DNA of 64,000 nt, from the NCBI RefSeq assembly GCF_910591885.1, contig NC_063271.1, positions 10,161,001-10,225,000 on the forward strand, given 5' to 3'. Position 1 is the first letter of the stretch, and each line of letters begins with the position of its first letter. A program made the position numbers and the translations under genes. Source of the stretch: Bombus terrestris (Eukaryota; Arthropoda; Insecta; Hymenoptera; Apidae). Under the pieces are notes generated by a model that worked only from the letters and a program-made list of their open reading frames with translations, was not told where the DNA came from and searched no databases. Below are positions 46,985-59,502 of this stretch, in pieces.

Positions 46985-47764
46985 TTAGGACTATAGGTAA
47001 ACAGAGAGTCCTGCCTTTACGAGGGTATCTAATACGGTGTTCAATCTTCCTAAAGCTTGATCTATCGAGTCGGCAATAATTAGAACGTTATCGAAATAAA
47101 TAACAACGTACGAATGAGCGAGGTTGCCTAGGGCCTTGCGAATGGCCCTCCGAAAGACGGACGGCGCAATTTTTTTTCAGTTCAAACGGCATCGTTATCT
47201 ACTCATATTGTCTGTCGGGAGTAACGAACGCTGTATACTCCGCTGAATTAGGATAAGTAGGAATTTGGTGAAACCCGCTGGCCATATCCAGGCTAATAAA
47301 ATATCTCGCCTCTTGCAATCTCGCGACTTGATCCGCAATAAGGAGTAAAGGGTACCGATCCGCGACGGTACTTTGATTTAGTTCTCGGGGATCCACTCGT
47401 AATATATCTGAGCCGCTTTCCTCTTCACGAGTTACGTAGGGCTCGCGAATGGCGAATTACTAGGCCTTATGTTCTTTGCTTTAATTAAAACGCTTATTTT
47501 CTCACGTACCGCTCTTCGGTCCTCCTCACTAAATCTATAAGGACTTCCTCATACGGTGATGTTAGGATCAATTAATCGTATTTCTAACCAGCCTGTATTT
47601 ACGCGAATACGTAGGGAATCCGTAACGAATGAATCTTTGAATTTGTCGAGAAGAGAAATTGATCGACTTTTATTATTACCATGTACATCAGTTTCAGCTT
47701 CATTAACGACAATCTCGTTTGCAGTGGTTTCATTACAGACATTAATTATTTTTGTTTTACACAT
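46985..47764 (-). pseudogene. Reverse transcriptase remnant with several lesions
   Basis: The connector and N-terminal RT part (GWLEIRLIDPNITV) ends in TGA near 47549. A further frameshift with stop lies near 47430, where SPFASP is followed by a stop. Motif A region LDMASGFHQIP is readable at 47396-47199. An eight-base A run (47170-47177) shifts the frame within the MPFGLKNAP-type motif. The active-site segment reads YFDN (47087-47098) where the family has Y-x-D-D, so a catalytic aspartate is lost. After KAGLS near 47005 the thumb and RNase H are missing. Confidence 0.85.
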
Positions 47765-48129
47765 AGCGAGGCTATTTTGTGTAATGTTACGTCAAAACCC
47801 AGACTTAGAGTTCCGCAACTAATCGCGATATCATATTTTAGATAACTATCAGCAAGGACATGAGAAATTATCTTCGATGTAAAAATCATTAATACACACG
47901 ATGAACAAATGGGAGGCGTATGTTTAATACAAGTATTTCCTGCCCCTCGCATTACTAATATGTCAGTCATTCTTTTGCCAGAAATCTCGAGGCCACGGAC
48001 TCTTTAATTAGTGAACGCTCGGCTCCCGAATCGGAGTAAAATGGAAACGACTCACCCAGATGACTTGATCTACCCGATGATGCTTCCAGTACGTAGAAGT
48101 CGACTCGCCACTCGTTATTGAAATTATGG
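47746..48129 (-). pseudogene. Retrotransposon aspartic protease remnant
   Basis: The minus-strand frame contains the protease active-site motif DSGAERSLIKES (DSGA codons at 48021-48032). A frameshift near 47983-47992 breaks the frame, after which ISGKRMTDILV continues in another phase to the stop at 47746. The preceding frame has no CCHC gag knuckle. In an intact element the protease is part of the Pol polyprotein. Confidence 0.7.
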
Positions 48130-48282
48130 TTTTCTTTCATAATCAGGTTGACAGTTGCGAACGTGCGATTTTAAGGGTTAAAACGTGGTAGCGAAAACTT
48201 GTTAGGTTTCACACTCGATTTTGCACTAGCGACTGGGTTACTCGCGCACGATGGTCGTAAGTTCTAACACTGTTATAATCGG

Positions 48283-48300
48283 CACTGATCCCACTTCTGA
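48283..48300 (-). promoter_or_regulatory. Possible primer binding site of the gypsy-type element
   Basis: Directly inside the 5' LTR, the minus strand reads TCAGAAGTGGGATCAG. This resembles the complement of a tRNA-Leu 3' end without the initial TGG, as reported for some mdg3/micropia-type gypsy elements. The tRNA assignment is from memory and was not checked. Confidence 0.45.
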
Positions 48301-49270
48301 TGTCGGGTTGGCGTTACGATTAGAGTTAGGGTTAAGGGCGTAAACGAATTCCTATTGACACTAGACGTGATCACTATGCAATAGAGGAGATATTTACTAG
48401 TGCAAACATGACCATGTTGGAATTGAACAAGTAATCGCGATAAATTGATACTCGAGAAGCTAATGACAATGATCCTAGGCTCAATAACGAATCCACGGTC
48501 AACGGGATGACGAACTCTACGCTTCTTTAGCGTCTAAGTTGTACTCAATGTTAATGCGTGGGGCAATCACTACGTATCCGAGAGTTACTTGAATCGTCGT
48601 CGAGATCGTACCGGAGAGTGACTCTCCGTCTCGACGATGCCGTCGAGGAAAACTATAATGGGTGGGTCTAAGGACATGAGATCCTCGGATTCGTCAAAGA
48701 AAGCTTTCGTTCCAAAGGTGAGGGAAATTAGCGCTATTGCTAATTGGTCGATCTCCATATCGGCGTTTTGAAAGAGATGCTGGCCGCCCTTGAGGGGAGG
48801 TTGTTGACGGGGGGCAACGCTCGTGGAGGATAGGTTTCTCCTATCTTCCCGTAGTTGCAACAAAGTCTATTTGACGGACTTCGCTTGACTAAATCTTAAG
48901 ATCTATAGCGGGTCCTCACGTTAGCTAAACATACGCCACAAAGGCATGCCGACACCCGGCGATCATCTTACCCGGAGGACAAAATCTGCGTGTGGCGGGC
49001 CGCGGGATAGAAACTATTGAAGTATTTACTGCCACGTGTCGCTACGACTATTTCTTTTAAGGAGAGGTATAGAGTTACTCTGTGCCTTTGTTAGATAAAA
49101 CGTTCATCCCTTTGACCGCGGCTACGTTCGGCGACTGATTGTCGCCTCGAGCCCAAGCTCATGATCATAAATCTCGAACAATCGGAGCGGCATTTGTTTA
49201 ATCCAAGTTACAGAGTTGCGGTATTCCCGCGAATCCAAGGAGGAGCTCCGGTGTTCTTTCATCTCCGACA
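48301..49270 (-). repeat. 5' LTR of the gypsy-type element (minus orientation)
   Basis: 970 bp, identical to the copy at 44329-45298. For transcription on the minus strand this is the promoter LTR. The 92-codon frame appears at 48863-48585, about 400 bases into the LTR; its product matches no family I know. Confidence 0.95.
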
Positions 49271-49274
49271 TATA

Positions 49275-52200
49275 TATGTAGGGAAATAATTGAGAGAAAT
49301 AATTTTGATATTAGAAATAATCAATGAGTAAATAATTGAAGTAGCCTAATGACGAATTTCGTGACTTCATCGACGACTTCAAAAACATTGCTATTATTCT
49401 AGAAAGTACACGCGAAGACGAAAATATATTTGGTAGCTGAAATACCGACGATTGTTTTTAGACGTGAATTCCTATGTCAGAGATGCATTAGACGCGAAGA
49501 AATTTACAGCTTTTGAAAACCTTTTGGCAGCTTTCCAGACGCTGTCGTGGGAACGTTTTTGATCTCGCAAGAAAACTCATCTTCCTAACCATTAAGTGGT
49601 TATCCAGACATGTTTAAATCATGTTTTGTTGCATTACGAATGTACAAACGGACGGAATGACTAATGATAATCCCTTTATTTGTCGGAATTTATTCGTCGC
49701 TTTAGTTAAAACACAGTCTCGTGTTTTATGTTCTAAGATTTCGGTGAAATTACCAATTACATACATGTTAATATCTCGCCATTACAATTACTCGTCTCAC
49801 AGAGAATCAGAAGCACACACGAGCTCACAAAAATATTCAATCGCTCCTAGAAATCTTTTATGAATATGTCAGACGTGTTATACGAGACATCGTGAGTTAC
49901 AAAACTCGACTATCACGATTATATTAGCACAGTTTGCAACTAGTCTGAAAATATACATGTATGTATGTAGCTATATGGAAATTGCAGGTATTTCACACAT
50001 GTATACGCATAGATATTTCGCAGCGAGCACAGAAGTATTTAAACGGTCAATTATGTCGATAAACCTCAGTCATTATGTTAATAAACCTTAACTTTCAGTA
50101 CGATCGTACTTTACATTTATTATGTTCCTAATTATGGCCATTTATATCGCCAATTATTTACCAGGTATGCGTTTGCGATGAATATTTCGTATCTTCTATA
50201 CACATTTTCAGATTGCCTCCAAATTTGATCGATATAACCATAACAGTCTCGGTTTCATGCGATGCTAATGGAATTTCAAAATGTTTTGTTATATAAAACA
50301 TATAAAATAATATATGTTTTATATTATCTAAAACATAGAGTTGGATATAACATAAAAGTTTTCTATCTTGGAAATGTAGTAATTGACTAGTAGTAGTAGC
50401 CGATGCTATTAGAGGAAAAGTCTCCAGAGAGACGACAGGAGATGGAAAACGGTACAACAGCAACGAAGTTCCGCCTGGTCAACACACGTCCCTTCAAGTT
50501 CGGCCGGGAAACGATTACGAACGATTACGTGTGAGACTCGTGCAGAGTCGAAAAGTACTAAAGGAACTTCGTGCCACGAAACTTTCGTCGAATCCGATTT
50601 CGTGAATGGATCGGAGAGTTTTCGTTATCGAGGTGAATCTAATTTAATGACCTTCTTACGATGGTAAGATCGAGGTTGTATAGGGAGTTTTGCTCTCGCA
50701 CAAGAGATAAAAGAATTGTGGAACGCGCAATGCTTAGAATAATTGGCGAAGGAAGTTCAGATTAAAATAGAAATCGATTTCATTTGATTTTTGCATGTTT
50801 CTTGCATGTTCACAATAAGTGAAGATCGTACAAATTCTCGTAAAACAACAGTGTTAATGTTGTTACGACTCGTAGATCTTGTTAATCAGAAATATTTTCG
50901 AATATATCTTTAACGAAAACGTTCTTAAAATGCGTCAGAAATTAGGAATTCTTAAATGAATAAAATTATAATACTATTCTGTTATAATTTCCACTTATTC
51001 TTCTACAAACTTTCAGCGTCACTTTTTCAATATTATATATATTATAATATTGAAATATAATATTCGTGAAATTTTCTTGCACAATGTTTTTCGAAACTTA
51101 GCCTATTCGAAATCTAAATCGAATATCTCGATTAATTTCTTGTGTTTCTGTTTCATTTAGGATATTAAAGAATATTATAATAGAAAAATTATCTTACAAT
51201 CGTTCTTCCAGAAAGATAAAACGTGTATCTATTTCAAATTAAAACTTGTTCGCTTAAACGTAATTATTTAACAAAATTTTACGATTTCTCTCGGTACGAC
51301 AAATATGAAATATGCTCGTAAAAATTAACACTGCAATAGAAAATAAAAGAGACATCGAGTCATTTGTTTAATATCTATCGGACATTGATCTAATCATTTT
51401 AACGCATTAAATTCACCATCCATCATTTGTTCAACTGTTCAACGTGTGTCATTTCGTTCAGAACGAGCATAGATCATACAGGCGAAGATTCAGGACGCGT
51501 TTTCTGCATGATCATTTACGGCAATATCTTTTCTAATGAAACACGTAGTTCCCTAGAAAATTCTATCGCACGCTAATCGTAACGCTTTGGTATGCAAAGC
51601 TCGTTTGCATTTTTAAACAAACCTTCCAGGCGTATTTCGCGTGCTTCCGTAACGCTAGTCCGCAAATTGGACAACAGTTTCTGAAATATTAATATTCGTT
51701 CCATTTACCGTGAGAAACACGCGAATTGAGTGCTGCAGAGTTTGATAATGCCACGAATTCTACATTTCGTGTATTTGTTTTGGATGATGAGATTATATGA
51801 TGAAAACTTTGAAGATATATATATATATATAAATCTGTTGTATGATCATGATGACGTTGAAACTATGTTAAGTCATTTCTCGTTTTTTATAGAAGAGCAA
51901 TATTAAAATTCAATATATCGTCAACCAATTGCATATTAAAGCTGTCTTTCCGCTTGATTTTGAGAAATAAATATGCACCTGTTTATGTTATTCTCTTGAA
52001 CATTTCAAATATATATGAACAGACTATATATATAGAGTAGTCTTACCGAGATAAACTGACGTAATGTTACTCGTTTCGAAAGTCTTACATCTTCGAAAGT
52101 GTCAAATTATATCCTTTTCCAACTATTTTGTATTAAAATATTTTATGATAGCTATCAAGTTACATAAGAGTCAGGAAATCGATAAAATCGGACTTGTCAT

Positions 52201-55200
52201 ATCTTTCCGTGTTACCTTCACATAGAACGACAGCTTCGAAGCTCTTCTTGATCGATATCTGTTTTAAGAAATCAAGATTTTTAGTAGAAACTAAGTACCA
52301 TACACATTAAGCAAAATTTTATTTTATTCTGTCAAGAGTAACAATACGTGTATAACTAACGAAACATCGGATAGGATAAAATATTAAAAAGTAGATTTTA
52401 ATATCTCATAAATTGTATAAAAATGTAATATTTAATAAAATTGTCTGCTAAAAATGCAAAAACGATACGATACGAACTTGGATGTAAATGTTGTGTATGG
52501 AGTCACAATTCGACGGAATAAAAATAGGTATTTTGGTGAAGCGTATGTTACAAGATTACAGAATGAAAGAAAGACGAAGAATTTACGATGCAGAAATGAG
52601 AAAGAAAAATTACAGAATAGAAAAACGTAATAATCTGATCTAAATTAAGGGTCATCCAAGAATTCGATTTGCATCTGAGATCGTTTGATACGCAACAAGG
52701 GTACAGAAGCCTAATTTAGATGTAATTTCGAGACAGTAGAATAGTATTATACGACAGAATAAAATGAACGTTTAGGATGATCTCCTGAACTGAATCCACA
52801 ATACGACAATTAGGATCGTTCATATTTGATAGACTATCTTCTAATCGTCTACCTGAACTAGTCCAAATGGAAGCTGACTGGTATCGAAAATCCTCCATCT
52901 AGAGCTCATCGTCTCTAACAGACTGCGCAAGATGAATTTCTCACCGTGAACCATTTGAAATTCCTGATGCGCTGCGTTCTGATCTATTCGACGAGAGAGT
53001 AGCGGTGGAACGTGTTCAACGAAAATGCCGCAACAATTCTTTCGTCGGGCAAATTCCAGTTCCTTCGATAATGGCGTCTAATTTTCCCTAAAACCTTCCA
53101 TTTCACACCTTTGAATATTATTTATTGATTTCTGATTACGTATTCGACTCGCGAAAATTCTACCGTTTTCTGTTGCTTTAGTTATATAACGGGGTGAATT
53201 TTACGATTTTGTCGACCTATTGAAAGAAGGTTTTCAAAGTAAGGAAGTTAAAAAAAACTTTTTCTTCCATTATATTTGGTTACTCTAATTATCTATATTT
53301 AACCATCATAATTAACCTAAAGCCACCAACAACAACGCCTTCCATGTATATGAAATAAATACATTGGAGTGGAAATTATAAAAAGAAAAAATTAGAAAAT
53401 TTTCTTCAACTACATTCGGTTACCTTAGAGGAGCACTCAAAGAATCAACTGTTTATTCGATATAACATCCATATTGCGTAACTAACGTAAAATCACTACT
53501 ATCACCTTCAATATACGTAAAATACAAATGTCGGAGTTCCAATTATGAAAAGGATAAAGATCTTTTTCGACCGTATTTGATTACTTTAGTGAGCACTCAA
53601 AAGATTGGCTACTTACTTTAGTATAACATCCACCTCCCACAACTAACCTGAAATCACTATCTCCATTCACGAAATGGAACAAAACCTCAAACACCAGCAA
53701 AAAATATTCCCATCATGCAACTTTCAGTTTCCCCGTGTAGACTATATATCGTTTGTTTATACTATCGAACAAAAACCCTTGCAGCAATGATCTGTTTTTA
53801 CGCCGTACATCTCCGGTGGCTATAAATTGCACGAATGCCCGAAGCCAGAAAATGTCCAAACGAGAAAGCTACCTCCTATCGAAAGATACCAAAATTCATC
53901 TGTATCGCGTAACGCATCTTCCTATGGTGACGAAAGGAACTACAGTATCCCGTGTTAGAGTATTATGAGAATAAAAGAACAGAAAAGGATGAAAAGAATA
54001 GAAAGGAACGGTACGGTGGAGACGAGAGTTTCATCGACCGACGCGTAGAAATAACGTTTCGCTTTTTATTCTATCACGTGTTTTGCTCGCGCGTAGCTTC
54101 GCTCGTATTCATTTATTGGAGTCAGGCCAAGCTATTACGTTATACACGGTGAATACGGTAAATTGCTGGTCCGGCTTTTCCCTTGCTCGCTTTTCCATCG
54201 GCCAAGTGGATTAGTCCGTTGGATCCTCTCCCTTGGATCCCATCCCTAACGTTGGATTTCTGCCTCTCGTTCGACGTTGCTTTCCAACCCTGTCGTCGCT
54301 TCGATGTTAATTAACAAAATACTCGCGAGTCGAGTGTTTCCTTTTCCGGGACCACTCCACCGGTTCTTCGCGACTTGTTGAAGGTCTCTTTTCGTTGCTT
54401 TTTCCCCTAGGGAAGGAAGAAGGGTGGAGATTCTCTTTTCCTTTTTCCTTTTTTTCTTTTTTTGTTTTCTTGGTTCTGCCACGATCCTCAGGAAATTGAA
54501 GAACAGTCGATTGTAATATAGTTTAGAGTTGGCTTCTTCGATAGAAGCTTTTGATGCCTTTACAGTGGGAAATATTGGAATATTTTTAGGATTGTCTCTG
54601 GGGATTCTATCGGTAGGTTTCCCAATAAACGGAGAGTTTTGATAGTTTTGTAGTTTGCGTGAATTTAATTACGAAATGCATATGGAATTTATACATTGCT
54701 GTACAAGATATTTGATAACATATATAAGGTACTTTGGGGCAAAATAGTAGTCTAATTGTCGATGTCGCTTAAAACGAAACAGTCGTTTGAGTTTTTAATC
54801 AAACGTAAAAGAAGAAAATGAGTAGCATGAGATTATACGCGTTACTTGTTTTTGTTGAAAATATTTTCGCAAAGATTACGTCTATTTATAATGAAAAGAG
54901 AAGTAATGGAGAAGTATTGTAAATATGTATAATTAACAGGAAATCAGATAGATCATTGTTTTCGTTTTCAAGTTAATGATATTTACGAAGAAATAATTCA
55001 ATGATACAACACGAAAATTATAAATGATCCAAAGCAGAGGTATGAAAGAAAAACTTCAAACGAAATAATCATTTGTTACTTCTTCTTTTTTATAATTTTC
55101 TATTCATAAAGGTACATAAGCGTACAAAGGATTTAAAAGAGATTAGCTTCTAAGTTTACCATACTAGTTTACAGTACACTTTGTTATTACTCCCTGCCAA

Positions 55201-58200
55201 GTTTAACTTGCACAAAATCTGACAGTAAATCAAATTCTGTAGCTAACTATCCATTGAGTCAAGTTTGTAGAGAACCAATCTGCTCTAAGTCAAGTCTAGC
55301 CAACCTTCCAAAAAGTAGATATACGTAGTACATTAGAATAGATATATTAGAATAGAATAGAAAAAGTATAGAAACGTATGTATGTATATATATCATTAGT
55401 TTATGCGATTGCAAAAAGAAGATATTTTTTTAGAAAGTTTAGCAATCAATTTCATCTGGTTATTTGTGCCAAATAATGGTAAAATTATTTGACAATGTTA
55501 AAAACAAAGCAATTTTAAATCTCTTAATATATGTACATATTTCCATTTCGAAATGACCATTTTTTAACTTTAAACAAGTCACGACACAGCGTTAGTGACG
55601 TCTTAAAATTCAAAATTCATAACGCATATAATTAGACGGCGAATACTTATGCAATTTTATATATTTATAAAAATAATTTAAAAAATGTAACTTGGAAAAT
55701 TTTACCTACTAAGTACTGCAACGAGTAGAGTACATTTTGCATATCTCATACAAGTATTTTTATATTATTACGTAATATTATGTGTATTTTCTGCATTTTT
55801 GTACATTTAAATTTTTCATAAATTAAACACGTAATATAATATTCGTAAAAGCTGCCTATAAGGATACGAATACTTTCGTGAATCAATGTATTCGCCGCAC
55901 ATATTTTCTAGTTCGAAGCGCGAATCTCTCCATTATCGAAACCAACTTTCACCCTACACAGGTAATTACCGAGCACTCTAGCGTACACCAATCGAACGTT
56001 CCCCTTTACCAAACGGGGCTCTCAAACGTAAAAGGCCGAAACATCGTTGTTTTCCCCCTTGGACTACGGTCTCAAAGAAAGAGTTGATGCAGCGCTCTCG
56101 ATATATTGGGGTCAGGAACACGTGACGCGTGATGCATTGTTTAACACGTTCACTATCACGCTAATCATTTGTCTTCCACTAAATTTCTTAGAACGATTAA
56201 AATAATATTTTGTATCAAAGGTTACAATCAAGATTAATATTCTTTCCTTCGATCAAACGTTACTGTTAGAAAGATATTGTTCATATATTTTGAATGCACG
56301 ATAAACGGTTCATGTTCTCATAGGATGATCAACGCGATGTATAAATCATCCCCTTTCGTAAGCAACAAATGCAGAGATAGTGCCATGTGCGAATATTAAC
56401 GCGAGTAATCGTATGTAAAATTCACGTGTCAGTCAAACGTATTAATTACGGTCGATTAAGCATCGGGGACCCCTCTTCGTCTCTTCTCTTCTAAAATCAG
56501 CGTCCTTAATGAATCGATTTGAACGGGAAGGGAGATCATCAATCCGTCGAATTCAGTTGGCCAACTCCCTTGAAATCGTCGGATCGATGCAAGTTGCACG
56601 TTCCACCATAATTAACGCGATGCACCAACGAGAGCCCTGGAATACACCTAACTTCAGCCCTCGTGACTCCTTTATGAGCAAACACCGTGTGAGTTAGCGG
56701 GCCAATTATGGTGCACGAGCCACCTTCATCGTCGCGATATCGACATCGATGCTCGTGCATAGTACATGCGGATGCACGTTCCGGTTGAGGATGTTCACAA
56801 GGCGGAGGCAATTAGAGGAGTATGATGCTGATGGCTCCCAGGGTAATAACATGTTTTGCTTCGGCGAGTGTCGCGCGTTTAATTTTACCGTGCACTTGGA
56901 TTTCAGACGACTTGCGCGATCGCTTCGAGGGAAACGGAAAATAGTTATTAGCGAGAGACATCTTTCGATTACAAGTATCTGCGGTATCTTCGCACGATGG
57001 ATGATATAATGTAGCGTTTTAATGAAAAGTTCCTTTTCAACATTAGAGATCTTTTAATATCGCCACTGTCACAGCGAATAAAATGGTTAACATGTTGTTT
57101 TTCAGACAAGTTTTAGATTTTTTGGCTTCTACATGGATATCTCGTAGATTTCTCACGAGTTTCATGGAGATTTTAGATTTTTTGTGTTCTCATAGAAATT
57201 TTATAAATCTGTCGGAGCTTCATAAAAATTTTAGATTTTTCCGGCTTTTTATAGAAATTTCATACATTTCACCGGAGCTTTCTGGAGATTTTAGATTTTT
57301 GAAATTTTACGTCGAAATTTTCGTAGAGATTTCCGGAATATTTATAGAAATTTTGTAGATACCTGCGCGTTTCGCAGCGACTTTAGAGATCCTTGGGACT
57401 CGAATGATTATTTGCAGAATGTATGGCTGCAGAGTCGTTTTCTTCGTTGCATTATATATTTTTTCATATGTCTCTTATTTTCATCCCTTTGATAGAAGCT
57501 TTATACTTTAGTCGTTAAATCTAGCGTTATGGGGAGGATTCAGTTGGGAAAGGTTCGAAGAGTTATAGTATAATATAAAAGAAAATTTATATTATATAAA
57601 AGAATCATAAAGAATGTACCATGAAATTAGAAATGACTCCAAGATAATCTAATTGTGAGATTATGAAATAAAATGTAAATTCGATTATTAACTGTAATAC
57701 AATGATAGTGATTAGCGATGGTGTACCATTCCATTGTAACCAAAATAAGATTTTCATTTTCCATGTACTTGTCGTACTAAAAATATGCAATTGTTCTCCT
57801 ATCTCTGTATCATTTTCATGTTAATAGCGGAAAAATCGATTTTAGATAAAACTTGGTGTTTTTCATATTATAATATTATACAAAAGTTACATTATATTCG
57901 TGCGTTGCCGACAAATGCAGAAAATATTTTGAAATAAAATCTGAATAAATCTTCGAAACTCCAGAATCGAAACCCAACGGTCGATTGCAATCGGCGACAA
58001 AAATAACCAAAACGTACATTTCCTATCTATACGACGGTTTTATGCCATTGGTTAGAGAATCATTGGCTAGAAACGATACAAAAACAAGGAACTTCCATAT
58101 TACAAACGCAATAAATCACAAAAGGCGTGTTAGTATCCCAATATCGCGAGCCCGCCATCATCATCTCCACAAATCCTCGTTACTTTCAGCATTGCCGGTA

Positions 58201-58412
58201 AAAGTGGCTCGTGCAGCCCGATAATAAGCCAGCATCAAACATTAAGATCGATGCGCGATAAAATCAGCCTGTCAAGCGCACACGACCCTCCCGATTCTTA
58301 TTCGAAAGACCATTTTTATAGTAGTTTCCACGGTGTAATGAGATCGTAAAGTCGATTACGTATAAAAATTTGCATGATCGACTATTCAAACAAAAAAATT
58401 GGCAAAAACTTA
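49275..58412. other. Long non-coding region
   Basis: No gene supported in 9 kb. AT-rich hairpin-like sequence at 50280-50335 (ATGTTTTGTTATATAAAACAT), a TA microsatellite at 51815-51831, C/T-rich runs near 54420-54470, and less AT-rich blocks at 50450-50650, 52900-53090, 54040-54480 and 56320-56840. Short frames on both strands have no recognisable motifs. Confidence 0.4.
57107..57360 (+). repeat. Degenerate tandem repeat with TTTTAGATTTTT units
   Basis: GATTTTAGATTTTT-type words recur at roughly 57109, 57168, 57227 and 57286, a period of about 59 bp, alternating with ATAGAAATTT words. The 91-codon frame over it (57083-57358) is phenylalanine-rich because of this composition and is not treated as a gene. 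Confidence 0.55.
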
Positions 58413-59041
58413 CAGTGGCTACAAAATGTACTTGCACATAGGTGACATTCATTTCCAATAGAACATCCTTTGTCAGTAGATTGCGTATTTGTATGAATCC
58501 ATGATAAATTTAAACGTGCAATATTTCACAGATTGCATGTAGTATAACGAATACATAAAATATTCAAAGAAGAATACTTCTTGTAATTAACAGTTAAGGA
58601 AACAAATTTTTATGTAGGTTCTATTTCTTTATGCAATATAGCAAATAAAAATATGACATTGCATAAAAATCCTAAAAATCTACAGTTTATTTACCTTCTA
58701 GCTTTTACGCTTTATTTTCATAGGGAACTTTCATACGGAAGTTATTATACTTACATACTTAGATCTAATTAATTAGTATGTATTAGGTTGTTCGAAAAGT
58801 GTTTTTCTTTCGCAAACGTGTTTTTTACGACAGTGCACCTTCATACAAACGTAAAACCAAGTGTGTGAAATGTCGCGGTGTTTATCTCAACAGAACGAAA
58901 TGGATCGTACGTAATTCGGCAAAATAATATAAAACAAAAAACGTGCGTCTATTACTTCCTCATACAACGAAAGAAACTTTTCGGACAACCTAATAGACGC
59001 TTTGATAAGACAACGGTGTGCAAATATTTTTTTAGCCACTA
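58413..59041. mobile_element. Possible non-autonomous Tc1-like element with a nested mariner MITE
   Basis: The left end CAGTGGCTACAAAATG and the right end, read inward, TAGTGGCTAAAAAAATATT form an imperfect ~26-bp inverted pair that also shares TTGCACA. Both sit next to TA (58411-58412, 59042-59043). Tc1-type elements start with CAGT and duplicate TA. The 629 bp between them encode no transposase and include the mariner MITE 58783-58993. Confidence 0.4.
58783..58993. mobile_element. Mariner-type MITE, TTAGGT...ACCTAA ends
   Basis: TTAGGTTGTTCGAAAAGTG at the left and TTTTCGGACAACCTAA at the right, TA on both sides, 211 bp. It is the inverted counterpart of 15756-15969, and the similarity between the two loci stops exactly at its left end. 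Confidence 0.8.
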
Positions 59042-59502
59042 TATATGAAACAAAATCCGAAAGCTGAATTACATTCATACGTATATTCTGTTGCAAGTGA
59101 AATTGGTCGCTATTGTATGCTATACTATTGTACGTATATCTGGGATCTTATGCAAATTCAAATGGCGATTCATATAAAACTGAGGGAGGTATCAATCGTC
59201 GTTTCACTGGCTGTAAAAACTGTCAGTTTTCGCCGACTTTTACAAAAACCTCATAGCACTAACAAAGAATTTTTTACCTCTGCGAAAGTATTGCATTATG
59301 AGCATACAAGCTTCGCTTCCTTTTAGTTTTAATCGTAAAGGATGATCCCCTTTAATAAAATTTCTTGTTCTATTTGTGCAGTAATTTTTACAATGCGGAA
59401 ATATTAAAAATATTTCTATGTTTGTATACACGTGCACGCGACGAACGTAGTTGAAATTGCGTGGGCTGATCCCTTTTTATCGCTAGAATTCTGTTCCTCA
59501 AA
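58994..59502 (-). repeat. Dispersed repeat, inverted partner of 15243-15755
   Basis: Reverse complement of 15243-15755 with a few percent difference. Includes the TAGTGGCT terminus (59034-59041) next to the MITE. Similarity ends near AGATTTGAGG at about 59502. Beyond that the two loci are unrelated. Confidence 0.75.

Larger units (their letters stand above)
44329..49270 (-). mobile_element. Defective gypsy-type LTR retrotransposon, 4942 bp
   Basis: Two 970-bp LTRs with TGTCGG...CCGACA ends enclose a 3002-bp interior, and a 4-bp TATA duplication (44325-44328 and 49271-49274) marks the insertion. All recognisable coding is on the minus strand, in the order protease, RT, integrase, which is the Ty3/gypsy order. 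Gag is absent: only about 170 bases separate the LTR from the protease remnant. RNase H and the RT thumb are deleted at the RT-integrase junction (46956-47000). Protease and RT carry frameshifts and stops, while integrase is nearly intact. The element cannot be autonomous. Identical LTRs nevertheless imply a very recent insertion. Confidence 0.93.

Noticed and set aside
57083..57358. Phenylalanine-rich 91-codon frame
   Set aside because: Explained by the degenerate TTTTAGATTTTT tandem repeat.
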